A DNA stretch of 64,000 nt from Pseudoduganella albidiflava (GCF_004322755.1 NZ_CP036401.1:3162001-3226000); one strand, 5' to 3'; positions 50,201 to 58,944 are shown, counted from the first letter of the stretch. The notes: generated by a model not told the origin, from the letters alone. Made by a program: numbers and translations.

Positions 50201-50401
50201 AGCCGATTTCATGGCCGCGCGCTGCCCGCTGACGACCACGGTCGTGACTTCTTCGTCCTTGGCGGACGGCGCCTCAAGCGCGGCCTGTGCCTGTGCTTGG
50301 CCGCTGTACAGCATGGCAAGCTGCACCGCCGCGAACGCCAGTGCGGTCATCCGCAAGGGTTGCCGCCTTCCGATTGTTCCAATTGTCCCCATTGTCTCCA
50401 T
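47234..50401 (-). CDS. TonB-dependent receptor, carbohydrate-uptake type
   Basis: A large outer-membrane receptor of 1055 residues. The signal peptide ends near SGQAQAQ. A TonB-box-like EEVTTVVVSGQR and the plug motif EAGKLPDRSITEVLQRVVGV, GISVRGL and ELMSAVVVHKNPPAELIEGGVSGQVDLRT match proteobacterial receptors for oligosaccharides (TIGR01782-like). The 22-strand barrel ends RSYRLALRYTY with a terminal aromatic. The first residues METMGTIGTIG come from a short repeat and the real start could be the second Met. It follows the partner lipoprotein gene by 70 bp and ends the unit at a terminator. Confidence 0.88.
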   Translation of the reverse strand: METMGTIGTIGRRQPLRMTALAFAAVQLAMLYSGQAQAQAALEAPSAKDEEVTTVVVSGQRAAMKSAAKLKQNAEEVVDGVVAEEAGKLPDRSITEVLQRVVGVTMDRNRSRGDPEHFSVEGSGISVRGLTWGSSTLNGRESFSAGYPGRELSWGDIPAELMSAVVVHKNPPAELIEGGVSGQVDLRTALPFDYKGDKFAASTYVNHNELGRKTSPALSGLVSHRWENSFGQWGALLNLSGNQNNNRNDTIQLDAYFPRTDIIDGRTVWVPKSGSWRTNTSKTDRVGVYGALQWKKGGMESALTYFHSGYKETGTENALYTGVEDAYKSVLVNPQFDGNGVLRSARYTYPIGGRGANNFAAGGLGFSSNQAYGDKRSQTREIAWNAKWNIDQRWLVQNDLQWVHASNKSIGGNLTLATYVPSMDIDLTGKPGRITFDDTAKAFLRNRSNYYLDVAVPNLSKAEADLYAWKTDVRFKFDHPVMRDIRFGVRATKRTIENIESMGSRWMSAAEPWGVKNTSIAGQPAVKSDLPGWASRANLGYLSDPRYGALVETTTYNFDNFFSGKVPAPGALVVPTMAAVRDYGNIHNIVNAARKLICEDANAARFADQQDCSKLSDPALPLVFEGNPERTSRQSERTEAVYLSTRFGFDDLRFPVEGSAGVRVVHTRADAQGYTILRVPRNPPPSVPRFAPIAQENNDGRSAVDVLPSLNLKMELTPQLQTRFGFGQTMYRPGFNQLREYTEVEQKLVTVPGTTMQNVGYEGFSHGNVKLKPIKARSYDLTLEWYPKGGGSLTAALFHKDVRDIIMNSAYTRDFNSIAGNAQTFLITAPDNVADGSVTGLELAGQAYFNDVPALARVLPEWAKGFGVAANYTYIKSRQTLHHPFNLKYCPAKDTFNNSSLSLYGCDTNGLPFTEMPLQYLSRNAYNLTFLYDRGPLSMRLAYSWRGRFLQGVSVNGTKGDDGATSADPTRATVVDGKTVYPHDVGWGLPTWQEAAGQLDLGLDYRITERVQASFSATNLTDTVVRQTQQQYIGNMARAWFEPGRSYRLALRYTY

Positions 50402-50471
50402 CCTGTTGAATTCTTGTTGTGCCCTGGTTGCCCACCACGCCGGGCGGCGCGGAGTACATCGTCGTCCGCCA

Positions 50472-51755
50472 TCACTGGAGGGTGATCTTGCCTTTCAGCT
50501 TGACCGTGGTCGGGTAGTTCGGCGCCGGCGCGGTGGTACTCGGCACATTGACGTTGCCTTCCGTCGAAGCGAACGAAACGAGGACGATCGGATAGTCCTG
50601 CAGCTCGACCCAGGGATCCAGCTCCGCCAGCTCGCAGCCGCCATCCACGACGGCGAAGTCCTTGAGGCGGATCGTGTAGTCCGTCATGTCCGCGGAGCCT
50701 GGCTTGAACGTCGCCCGCAGCGTCACGTTGCAGTGATCGTTGTTGGCTTTCCTGTTGTAGTGGCCGAGGACCAGGTCGACGTTGACCTGGTTGTTGGTCG
50801 AATCGAACCATTCCTGGTTCAGGCCGAGGGTGAACCTGAGCTCCGCCTGGGCATCGATCCGCATGCCTTCGGCCGTGTTTCCGGCAGTCGACTTGCTCGC
50901 CACCCCAGGCGCGTACACGTCGATTTGCGCCCAGGTGTGCCACCAGCCGCCGCTGGGAGGCTCTTGCTGCCAGCTGTACGTATTGCTGACGGTGCTGCCG
51001 TCCGCCGAAAGGCGCAGGTCGCACCAGCCGTCGCACCACCAGTTGCGCAGGCTGCTGCCGCCGCCCTGTTCGACTTTCCCGTTCTCGTTGGTCAGCGTCG
51101 CACTCTTGTAACCGCTCGAGAACGTCAGCTCGGGCGCCGCCGCGGTGCCGATCGGTATGGTCCTTTCCAGCTTCGACGTCTCGTAGATCTCGCCGCCGTC
51201 GGCGGTCGCGGTGACGATGCACAGCCCATCGGCGAGCTTATGCAGGGAGCTTCCGTCGACCGAGCACACCGCGGGGGTGCTGGAGGTGAAGACGACCGGC
51301 AAGCCCAGGCTCGACGCCGCGGCCAGCGGCACTGGCGTCCCATCCAGGGGCTGCTTGCCCGGATTGCGGAAGCGGATCGCCTGCGGCTGCTTGGGAATGA
51401 CGAACAGCTGGCGCGCGGTGGCCGCAGCATAGCCGTTCCCGCCGGCCTGGTTGGCGTTCACCGAGCACTCGCCGGCTTTCAGCAGCGACAGCGTGGAACC
51501 GCTCACGCTGCAGGTGCCAGGCGTGTTCGACACATATGCAATCTCCCCGCCGGAACTGGCTGTGGCCTTGAGCGTGATGGTCGCGATGGTCGGCGGAACG
51601 GCCAGCGTCTCGCCGCCCGGGAATGGGAAGGAAACCGATTGCGCCATCCCGCCTTCGCCGGCGCTATCGCCACCACCACCACCACCACCACCACCACCAC
51701 AGGCGGCGAGCAGCGCGGCGCATGCCAGCCCGATAGCCGTTTGCTGTACTCTCAT
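50472..51755 (-). CDS. Gly-run lipoprotein with Ig-like repeats, partner of the TonB receptor
   Basis: 427 residues. The lipoprotein signal with lipobox LLAAC is followed at once by a ten-Gly run encoded by a GGT repeat. Two Ig-like repeats with paired Cys follow (about residues 45-115 and 120-205; SNTPGTCSVSGSTLSLLKAGECSV and SSTPAVCSVDGSSLHKLADGLCIV are similar). A C-terminal domain of about 200 residues carries NWWCDGWCDLRL and many Trp and Tyr, suited to sugar binding. Being upstream of and close to the receptor, it may play a SusD-like capture role, though it is not a SusD homologue. This is inference. Confidence 0.65.
   Translation of the reverse strand: MRVQQTAIGLACAALLAACGGGGGGGGGGDSAGEGGMAQSVSFPFPGGETLAVPPTIATITLKATASSGGEIAYVSNTPGTCSVSGSTLSLLKAGECSVNANQAGGNGYAAATARQLFVIPKQPQAIRFRNPGKQPLDGTPVPLAAASSLGLPVVFTSSTPAVCSVDGSSLHKLADGLCIVTATADGGEIYETSKLERTIPIGTAAAPELTFSSGYKSATLTNENGKVEQGGGSSLRNWWCDGWCDLRLSADGSTVSNTYSWQQEPPSGGWWHTWAQIDVYAPGVASKSTAGNTAEGMRIDAQAELRFTLGLNQEWFDSTNNQVNVDLVLGHYNRKANNDHCNVTLRATFKPGSADMTDYTIRLKDFAVVDGGCELAELDPWVELQDYPIVLVSFASTEGNVNVPSTTAPAPNYPTTVKLKGKITLQ
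51670..51700. repeat. CCA/GGT trinucleotide repeat, about ten copies
   Basis: A pure CCA run that encodes the poly-Gly segment right after the lipid-anchored Cys of the minus-strand lipoprotein. The unit length of 3 keeps the frame when it slips. Confidence 0.95.
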
Positions 51756-51794
51756 TCTTGTTGTCCCCTCATGATTTTTTGCTTCCTCTCCATT

Positions 51795-51836
51795 GGGTCT
51801 GCTTCAGTGGGTCTGCTTCATCGGGTCGACTTCACA
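51795..51836. repeat. 14-bp tandem repeat, three copies
   Basis: GGGTCTGCTTCAGT (51795), GGGTCTGCTTCATC (51809) and a diverged GGGTCGACTTCACA (51823) lie in the 170-bp gap between the second GH51 gene and the Gly-run lipoprotein. Confidence 0.8.
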
Positions 51837-51925
51837 TGACATGTCACCGGCCACGCTGCCGACAAGATGGAATCCGCCTCTTTTCAGCGCACCGGCGTGC
51901 GCAGGAGGAGCGTGTGGCTGTTGGG

Positions 51926-53467
51926 TCAGCTCTCGACCGCGACGACCAACACCGCCTTGGCCGGGATCTTCAGGCGCAAGGTGCCATTGGCCGCCTTCGC
52001 CTTGAACGGCGCGGGCTTGATCGCATCCTTTTGCTGGAAGGTGTTGTGGGCGTCCATCGCCGCCGCTGTCAGCACCTGGCCGCTTGCGCCGGAGACGTTC
52101 TGTCCGGCGACATTGACCGCCACGTCCGACGCCTCGTTCGGGTTGGTGTTGACGATCGCCAGGTACAGCTTGCCGTCCCTGGCGCGCGCCGCCGAGGCGC
52201 TGATCATCGGGATGCTGGCCGCGCCGACCCGGTACTCGACGTTGTCGCGCAGGGTCACCGGCAACGAGGTCGCATCCTGGAACGGCACATACATCTTGTA
52301 GGCATGGTAGGTCGGAGTCAGCAGCATCTGGTCCTTGTCGGTGAGGATCATCGCCTGCAGCACATTGACCATCTGCGCGATATTGGTCATCGTGACCCGG
52401 TCCGCATGGGCATGGAAGATGTTGAAGTGCAGCGCCGCGACGACGGCGTCACGCAGCGTGTTTTGCTGGAACAGGAAGCCGGCATTGGTGCCCTTCTCCA
52501 CGTCGTACCAGGTGCCCCACTCGTCGATCAGGAAGCCGATCTTTTTTTCCGGATCGTTCTTCTCGAGCGCCGCGACGTTTTCCCTGATGCTCGTGTCGAT
52601 TTTCAGGGCATTCACCAGGGTCGACATCCATTGCGCCTCCGGAAAGCCGGTGGCCGAACCCTTGACGTCCCAGTTCCCGGTGGGGATGGTGTAGTAGTGG
52701 TAGCTGATGCCGGCGGTGCGGCCCTTCAGGCCCTTGCTCAGCACGTCGGTCCACCGGTTGTTCGTGTGGCCGCCGCCGGCAACGATTTTCGGGCGGTATT
52801 GCGCCGGTGCCTTCAGGAAGGTTTCGTAGTTGTTGTAGAGATTGACGTAGTACTCCGGCGTCATATTGCCGCCGCAACCCCATGACTCGTTACCGACGCC
52901 GAAAAAATCCACCTTGAACGGCTTGGCGCGGCCGTTCTTGCGGCGCAGCTCGGCCAGGGTCGACTTGCTGTCGGATGTCATGTACTCGATCCATTCCGAC
53001 ATTTCCTGCGGGGAGCCAGTGCCCAGGTTGCCGCTCACATAGGTGTCGGCTCCCAGCATTTCGGCCAGATCGAAGAATTCATGGGTGCCGACCGCATTGC
53101 TTTCTTCCACGCCGCCCCAGTTGGTGTTGACCTTGACCGGGCGTTTGTCACGCGGGCCGATACCATCTTTCCAGTGGTATTCATCGGCAAAGCAGCCGCC
53201 CGGCCAACGCACCAGCGGTACGCGTAATTCCTTCAGCGCACCAACCACGTCCCTGCGCCAGCCCCGGATATTCGGAATCCTGGAGCCAGGGCCGACCCAC
53301 ATGCCTTCATAGATTCCGGTGCCCAGATGTTCTGCGAACTGGCCATAAATGTTTTTGTTGATGACGGCACCCGGCCTGGCCGGATCGATGTCGATGGTCA
53401 CGGCCGCAAATACTGGCGCGAACGCCAGCATTGCAAGCGCCATCACACTGCTCTTTACTACACTCAT
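51926..53467 (-). CDS. Secreted alpha-L-arabinofuranosidase, GH51 (copy 2)
   Basis: 513 residues from ATG 53467, with GGAGAAGAC upstream; the open frame continues to 53668 but that part is not protein-like. The signal peptide ends near APVFA. Acid/base Glu194 is in GVGNESWG and the nucleophile Glu316 in FLIDEWGTWY. It shares YGQFAEHLGTG, VPLVRWPGGCFAD and AAAMDAHNTFQ with copy 1 at 37676, so the two are paralogues with differences in loops near the active site. It precedes the lipoprotein and TonB-receptor genes on the same strand and may be co-transcribed with them. Confidence 0.92.
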   Translation of the reverse strand: MSVVKSSVMALAMLAFAPVFAAVTIDIDPARPGAVINKNIYGQFAEHLGTGIYEGMWVGPGSRIPNIRGWRRDVVGALKELRVPLVRWPGGCFADEYHWKDGIGPRDKRPVKVNTNWGGVEESNAVGTHEFFDLAEMLGADTYVSGNLGTGSPQEMSEWIEYMTSDSKSTLAELRRKNGRAKPFKVDFFGVGNESWGCGGNMTPEYYVNLYNNYETFLKAPAQYRPKIVAGGGHTNNRWTDVLSKGLKGRTAGISYHYYTIPTGNWDVKGSATGFPEAQWMSTLVNALKIDTSIRENVAALEKNDPEKKIGFLIDEWGTWYDVEKGTNAGFLFQQNTLRDAVVAALHFNIFHAHADRVTMTNIAQMVNVLQAMILTDKDQMLLTPTYHAYKMYVPFQDATSLPVTLRDNVEYRVGAASIPMISASAARARDGKLYLAIVNTNPNEASDVAVNVAGQNVSGASGQVLTAAAMDAHNTFQQKDAIKPAPFKAKAANGTLRLKIPAKAVLVVAVES

Positions 53468-54184
53468 GTCTTCTCCGCTCCGTTTTTTTAATGCTGTCGA
53501 TTGGCAGCTTTGCTGTCGATTGCGGGACGGAGAGCACGCTCTCTTGCCCGGCAGTTCGGCGGAGTCTATCCCAATCAATGCGTCAAAAATACGGGGCGGA
53601 ATACGCCATTTCGAGCGATGACGGCCCGGCGAAAAAAATCCGCACGGGCGGAACCGGCATTCGTGCAATTTTTGTTATTGTTCGCTGGGACGGGTCGCCA
53701 TTCGATCCGGCCACTCCCTCTGCGCCAGTGGCCGCGCCGCCATCGCGGCAGGTCGATTGCATGAAGTGCAGTATCAATACGATTATCTGCACCTTGAAAT
53801 CTCTTCACCAAATGCGTTATGCCGTTGCCGGTCCCTGGTTGGTTCTTGGAGCCTGGCAGTCAGCGCCGGCGAACGCGCAATAGCACGTCGCACGGCACCG
53901 CACCGGATTGCCAAAGCAGCAGGCGGACCGGTCGGCTACACACTTTTATTGGAGGACCAAGTGCCGAGCGTATCGGTTCAAGCAGGCCTTGATCGGCGCT
54001 GCCCCGTCGGTCACGGAAAATAGAGAAGGATTGTGCCGACCAGGCAGCGCGGCACTATCGATGTCGCGAGACCGCGCATGGACAGCCGAGCGAACGGCTC
54101 GGCGTAACTTCGGTACCGGTGCCCGCCATCGACGGCGGCGTACTCACATCGATGTCGATGGCTGGAGACCGGCAACAGGAGGGT
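53468..54184. other. Intergenic region between GH51 copy 2 and the beta-lactamase
   Basis: About 715 bp. Several short open frames exist on both strands, but none has a ribosome site, a recognisable domain or typical codon use. The promoter of the GH51 unit should be at its left end. No repeat or mobile-element end is evident. Confidence 0.5.
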
Positions 54185-55354
54185 TCACTGACTGCTGTTC
54201 AGGCGCTCAAGAATGTTGTAACCCGCGGTGACCCGGTCCGCCATTGGATAGGCTTTATTCGCGAGCAGGACGACACCGATTCGCTTTGCTGGAACAAAGG
54301 CCACATAACTGGAAAAGCCAGCAGTCGAGCCGGTCTTATTCACCAGCAACTCGACCTGCGCCGTTTGCGATATTTCCGGTTTGGCAGTGGCGTTTGCCTT
54401 GAATACGATTTGCTCTGAATTTCCCGCCAACAGCACATCGAGTTTCAATGGATATGGATACATTTCCCACGAAAACCCTTGTGTCATGGGGCCGATCTGG
54501 TAATGCGGAACCTGGGTGTCACGGACTGCGCGTTGCCATTTGGCGTCGAGTTGCCCGGGGTGCATGTTGTGCTCCAGGAAGCGGAGCAAGTCGGTCGCGG
54601 TTGTCTTCACGCCATAGGCATACAGCGCCACGGGGCCCGCACTGAGCCTGACCGGCTCGTCCTTCCAGGTATAACCTTGCGCATAGTTCTGCATCTGGTC
54701 GGCCGGCACACCGAGGTAAGTGTGCGTCAGCCCGAAGGCGGGGAAGAGCTGCTTTTCCATTGCCACATCGAACGGCATCTGCAGACTCGCGGCCACTACG
54801 ATGCCCAGCAGGCCGGAACTGGGATTGGAATACGTGCGCGACGACCCGGCGATATGGTCGGGCTTCCAGTTACGGTAATAGGCCATCAGCTGATCGGCGT
54901 CTTGCACCTCGCCCGGCACTTGAAGCGGCAAGCCGCCTGCGGTATTGGTACCCAGGTTCATAATGCTGACCTTGTCGAACGCGCTTCCACGGAGCTGGGC
55001 CACATACTCGCTGGCTTTGTCGGTCAGGGCAAGCTTGCCGTCGGCTTGCGCATAGGTGGCCAGCGTTGCCGTAAACATCTTGCTGATCGAGCCGATTTCA
55101 AACAGGGTGTCGTCGGTCACGCTCTGTTTCGTATCCCTCGACATGACGCCGAAGTTATAAACGCAGCGTTGGCCATCCACGCTCACGCCAACCGCCATTC
55201 CAGGGAGTGCGTTTTTTTCCATGATCGGCTTGATTACCTGTTCGACCGCCGCTTTGACCTTGCAGTTGTCGACCTCGGCCGCCTGGCAGACAGAAACCGA
55301 GAATAATCCTGAAATGAACAGCAGAGCGGGTGAACCACGGGAATTGAGTTGCAT
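54185..55354 (-). CDS. Class C (AmpC-type) beta-lactamase
   Basis: 389 residues with a signal peptide ending near VCQAA. The three serine-enzyme motifs are intact: SISK at residues 89-92, YSN at 175-177 and KTG at 340-342 (VNKTGSTAGFSSY), with the usual class C length and TIPNQ-like order preserved. It should be a periplasmic cephalosporinase. No ampR regulator lies divergently upstream, so classical AmpR induction is not encoded here. An in-frame GAGG lies about 10 bp before the ATG. It sits between the glycan region and the AraC-type regulator without an obvious link to either. Confidence 0.88.
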   Translation of the reverse strand: MQLNSRGSPALLFISGLFSVSVCQAAEVDNCKVKAAVEQVIKPIMEKNALPGMAVGVSVDGQRCVYNFGVMSRDTKQSVTDDTLFEIGSISKMFTATLATYAQADGKLALTDKASEYVAQLRGSAFDKVSIMNLGTNTAGGLPLQVPGEVQDADQLMAYYRNWKPDHIAGSSRTYSNPSSGLLGIVVAASLQMPFDVAMEKQLFPAFGLTHTYLGVPADQMQNYAQGYTWKDEPVRLSAGPVALYAYGVKTTATDLLRFLEHNMHPGQLDAKWQRAVRDTQVPHYQIGPMTQGFSWEMYPYPLKLDVLLAGNSEQIVFKANATAKPEISQTAQVELLVNKTGSTAGFSSYVAFVPAKRIGVVLLANKAYPMADRVTAGYNILERLNSSQ

Positions 55355-55810
55355 ATCGCAGGGCCTCTTTTAATATCGGGAACGAACAAACGCTTCGTGG
55401 TGACGCGTTCGCCCCAGGAACGAGAAGCAGTGCGGCGCCGCCACTTGAAGCGATTATCGTACCGAAGCACGGCGCGTCGGCTGGAAATGGGACGAAGCGG
55501 CCCATGTTCGGGACGGGCTCCGGGAGTTCGCCATCAGGCGAGGAGCCTTTGATCGATACCCGGCATATTAAGGGTGAGCTGGAGGAAATGCGCGCTATCC
55601 ATGTGGCGCATTTCAGGGAGGAGGCCGGGCGGCAGAAGGGAAACAATGAAGCATGAATTCCTCTTTGCCAGATGGGTGCTCCGGAAACTATGGCGCATTC
55701 AGTTGCGCGCGCTTGGTGAAATGGCCGCTATTGACCCCGCTGGCTACTATAGAAGGAATCCGGCTACGCTCGGCGCCGCCAGCGAAAAACTGGCTTCAGG
55801 GATACTGGCT
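55355..55810. other. Intergenic region between beta-lactamase and AraC-type gene
   Basis: About 455 bp with no supportable gene. It is AT-richer near 55740. No ampR remnant, terminator or repeat is apparent. Confidence 0.5.
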
Positions 55811-56971
55811 TCAGGAAGCGGGCTCCCGTGCGTCCTTCTTGCACACCTCCCGGAATGCCTTGGGCGTGCATTCGTATTCTTCCTTGAAGAGCTTGTTGAA
55901 ATACGAGGAGTTCTTGTACCCGACCGAATAGGCGATTTCCGCAATGCTGGCGCTGGTGTTTTCGACCAGCAGGCGCGATGCCTCGGTCAACCTGAGCTTG
56001 TTCAAGTAGCCGACAAACGTATAGCCCATTTCCTTCTTCAATATGTCGTTAACCTTATTACGATTGACGCCAGTTTCCGAGACCACGGTTTCCATATCCA
56101 GTTCCGGATCCGCGTAGCGTGTCGCCAGCAACCTCAAAATGGCGGATTTTTCCCGTTCCCGGTGCGGCTCCAGCGCCAGTTGCTGGTACGCCACCAGCGG
56201 CAGGTCTTTCTGCATCCGTGCGCGCAGGTCATTGGCCAGGGCCAGCGCATATTGCTTGGCGAACCAGAACGCGAAACCAGTCCACGCGAGGATGAGGAGG
56301 GCGGCCAGCAGATACAGGTAGCCGTATTTCCGCTCGTGCAATTCGATCCCCCCGATTTCGATACGCGACAGGGTGCCCACCGGGCTGGCGTTGCTGGTGC
56401 CGAATTCGATCTGTGCAACCTTGGCCAGCGAGTAGCCCAGATCGGATTGATTGAGTTTGTTCATGTCGACCCACCAATCCGGAATGGTCAGATGTGCCAG
56501 GTCGAGTTCGACGCGGGCCCCGTCCTGGTTGCACTTGATGTATGCCCCCGGTGGGCGATAGGTCATCAAGTCTTCCGGTTTGGACAACTTGTCATCGAAG
56601 GTGGTCAGGCCGACCCGGATGGTACCGGCAGGGAAGCAGCGCGCCTCGAAACTGATCTTGCCGAACCTGGACCAGTCGAACAATGCCGGTTTGCGGTTGC
56701 GGTCCGTGAACAGCAGGCCGGTCGAGATATAGGAATGGGGATTGCTGCCTGACAGGACGAATTCCATGATCAGGCGCTCGGCATCGACTCGCGCGTTCAC
56801 GTTCGTCGTCGCGTCCTTGGTGCTGTGGGTGCGCAGCTGCCAGGAGAAATCGTCCTGCTCGAACAGGGCGACGCGGTGATAGCTGCGGATGACGCACAGA
56901 TACCCGAACAGGATACTCACGCCGAGAAGCAGGATCAGCCTGAGCAGTGCCTTTGAATATAACGCGTGCAT
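55811..56971 (-). CDS. Membrane-anchored AraC-family regulator with extracytoplasmic sensor
   Basis: 386 residues from ATG 56971. One transmembrane helix (about 10-28) leads to a periplasmic beta-rich domain (about 30-220) that resembles a carbohydrate-binding fold (WSRFGKISFEARCFP, YIKCNQDGARVELDLAHL). A second helix (about 228-250) follows, then a cytoplasmic linker and an AraC HTH domain (about 285-380) with MDMETVVSETGVNRNKVNDILKK and IAEIAYSVGYKNSSYFNKLFKEEY. It would sense a ligand outside the cytoplasm and act directly on DNA. A role in the nearby glycan genes is plausible but not shown. Several start codons are possible upstream. Confidence 0.8.
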   Translation of the reverse strand: MHALYSKALLRLILLLGVSILFGYLCVIRSYHRVALFEQDDFSWQLRTHSTKDATTNVNARVDAERLIMEFVLSGSNPHSYISTGLLFTDRNRKPALFDWSRFGKISFEARCFPAGTIRVGLTTFDDKLSKPEDLMTYRPPGAYIKCNQDGARVELDLAHLTIPDWWVDMNKLNQSDLGYSLAKVAQIEFGTSNASPVGTLSRIEIGGIELHERKYGYLYLLAALLILAWTGFAFWFAKQYALALANDLRARMQKDLPLVAYQQLALEPHREREKSAILRLLATRYADPELDMETVVSETGVNRNKVNDILKKEMGYTFVGYLNKLRLTEASRLLVENTSASIAEIAYSVGYKNSSYFNKLFKEEYECTPKAFREVCKKDAREPAS

Positions 56972-57300
56972 AGAGAGTTCAGTTGAATGGCCGGACAGCA
57001 GCGAGCCCGCCGGGCGCCAGTGCGGCGGCAGTTGACAGCCCCCGCAATGTACAGCATGGCATGCCGGTTTGTCATCATGACGCTGTTGCATGCCGCAGAC
57101 GGATGTCGAGCGGGTTCAACCCTGTTTGCCGCGCCAGCCGTGCCTGGAAAACTCCGGGACTTTCCGGCAGCGAATGCTAAACTGCATTGATGGCCGGTCG
57201 TGCCCGTGCTTGAGTTTATGGACCCGGCAAAGACACGATGCGATGGCCACGTGCAGGCCTTGGCGGCAAGCCAACCGCCACGTTCACGAGGAGAACCGCC
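56972..57300. other. Divergent region between AraC-type and first eCIS core genes
   Basis: About 330 bp. It holds TGGCGG and CCGCCA as a small hairpin near 57268 and a strong ribosome site GAGGAGAACC before 57301. I looked for a -24/-12 promoter and found none that fits. Confidence 0.45.
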
Positions 57301-58554
57301 ATGCCAAGCTCGCTTTCCACTCTTGCGAACCGGTCGACCCGGCCGGGTGCTTCCAGGGCGATGGAATCCCCAGCCTCTTCCACCCGACTGTCGTTTCCCA
57401 CGATCCAGCGCCAGCGCTCGGCCTCTTCCTGCGCCTGTGGCGGCACCTGCCCGCGCTGCCAGGCCAAGTCCAGCCTGACGATCGGCGCCGCCAACGATGC
57501 GCATGAGCAGGAAGCCGATCGGGTGGCCGATGCCGTGATGCGCGGCGAGCATGGCGCGTCCATCCGGCAAGGCTCTCCTGCCCTGCAGACCAGGCTGTAC
57601 CGCAAGGTGCTCGATCCCGACGAGGTCTACGACAGCGCCCATGCCGCTCCGGGCACGGCGGAGAGAGAAATCCTGCGCGATGATGATGCCGGTCCAGCAA
57701 GCCTGCAGCGCAAGGAGACGGTCGGTGCCGCCGATGGCGCACTGGCTGTCCCGGCCGGCTACGAACGGTCGCTGCAGCGTGCCGTGCAAGGGGGCGGCAG
57801 CGCCCTGCCGCCGGCGACACGCGGCTTCATGGAAAGCCGCTTCGGGCATGATTTCTCCGGCGTGCGTGTGCACCATGACGCACAGGCCGACGCCCTGTCC
57901 CGGCAGATCGACGCGCGCGCCTTCACCCTGGGCCAGGACATCTTCTTCGGGCGGTCGGAATACGCGCCAGCGTCGGGCGCGGGCCAGCGCCTGCTGGCGC
58001 ACGAACTCACCCACGTCGTGCAGCAGGCCAGCGGCAAGCTGTCGCGCCAGATCCGGCGCGTGCCCCGCACGCCGTGCAGCGCGTATCCCAGCTACGACCC
58101 CGCGAAGAACCGGCTCACCTACAACTGCGCCGGGCTGGCGTTGCGCAGCTACGAAGACACGTCCCCGCCGTCCGCTGTGTACACCGACATGGAGGCGCGG
58201 TTCACTCCCCCTTACAGCCCGGCAGACACCTGCTTGCCGGGAGAGGTGAAGTTCTGGTTGTGGGAATACAATATGCACCCCGAGGACGCCCAGGGGAATG
58301 TCTTGCGCGCTGCCCGGCCCGACTTCCATATCGTCGCCGGGCGCATGGACGCCGCCGGCGGCGAGCCCGCCGTCTACAGCAAGAACGGCCGCCGGCCCAT
58401 CCACGGCCCCGCACCCGGGCCCAGTTTCAGGCCTGCCACCCGCGAACGGGCGCTCGACGACGACGACCAGCCCGCCGAGCTGCCTGGCGGCCGGCCCTTC
58501 TTCAAGGTGCGCAGCGACATGATCGAGCAGGTCAGCTGCGCGGAGTGTCTGTGA
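57301..58554 (+). CDS. eCIS core (DUF4157) protein with cysteine-peptidase-like C-terminus
   Basis: 417 residues; GAGGAG precedes the ATG. N-terminal Cys module CACGGTCPRCQAKSSLTIGA (Cys 44, 46, 50, 53), then HEQEADRVADAVM. DUF4157 spans about residues 162-242, with FGHDFSGVRVHHDAQAD and the metallopeptidase-like HELTHVVQQ (234-238). The C-terminal ~160 residues contain TYNCAGLALRSY (Cys276) and RPDFHIVAGR (His343), spaced and placed like the Cys-His pair of NlpC/papain-like folds. DUF4157 is typical of proteins loaded into or associated with extracellular contractile injection systems, so this is a candidate cargo toxin. Catalytic activity is inferred. Confidence 0.75.
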   Translation: MPSSLSTLANRSTRPGASRAMESPASSTRLSFPTIQRQRSASSCACGGTCPRCQAKSSLTIGAANDAHEQEADRVADAVMRGEHGASIRQGSPALQTRLYRKVLDPDEVYDSAHAAPGTAEREILRDDDAGPASLQRKETVGAADGALAVPAGYERSLQRAVQGGGSALPPATRGFMESRFGHDFSGVRVHHDAQADALSRQIDARAFTLGQDIFFGRSEYAPASGAGQRLLAHELTHVVQQASGKLSRQIRRVPRTPCSAYPSYDPAKNRLTYNCAGLALRSYEDTSPPSAVYTDMEARFTPPYSPADTCLPGEVKFWLWEYNMHPEDAQGNVLRAARPDFHIVAGRMDAAGGEPAVYSKNGRRPIHGPAPGPSFRPATRERALDDDDQPAELPGGRPFFKVRSDMIEQVSCAECL

Positions 58555-58922
58555 TGCCCATGGCCTTCCCGGCCGGTGCCGTCGAATGCGCGGAAGGCGA
58601 TTTCATCGTCCATGAACAGGCCGGCATGCAGTGGCACGTCTACCGGGTAGACGACATCGTCGCGATGCAGCGCCTGCTGGCCTGCGCCACCGCGCCGGTC
58701 AGCCTGGTTCCCGAGAGTATCCTGCTCGATTCCGTGACGCCGGCTTACCACGGCGAAGTCCACCTGTTGCTGACGGCCTTCGACCCCGTATTCCCCGATC
58801 CGGCGGCAGCCAGGCACGCCATCCTGCAAGGGACGCTGGCCGAACGCGTGCATGGCCTGTTGCGCAACGCACGCGACTTCCCGAAGGACGCATGCGAGGT
58901 AATCAAAGCGCGGGAAGCTTGA
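58554..58922 (+). CDS. Small protein overlapping the eCIS core gene, possible partner
   Basis: 122 residues. Its ATG (58554-58556) shares one base with the TGA of the preceding gene, and GGAG lies 8 bp upstream, so the two are translationally coupled. It is acidic to neutral, with no signal peptide or membrane helix, and contains HEQAGMQWHVYRVDDIVAMQR and a helical C-terminus. No family is recognised. The tight overlap with a candidate toxin suggests an immunity protein, loading chaperone or adaptor. Confidence 0.6.
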   Translation: MPMAFPAGAVECAEGDFIVHEQAGMQWHVYRVDDIVAMQRLLACATAPVSLVPESILLDSVTPAYHGEVHLLLTAFDPVFPDPAAARHAILQGTLAERVHGLLRNARDFPKDACEVIKAREA

Positions 58923-58944
58923 GCAGGGCATTCCCGGACGATAC

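Noticed and set aside
53468..54184. Several 60-150-codon open frames between GH51 copy 2 and the beta-lactamase
   Set aside because: No ribosome sites, no recognisable motifs, and they overlap each other on both strands.
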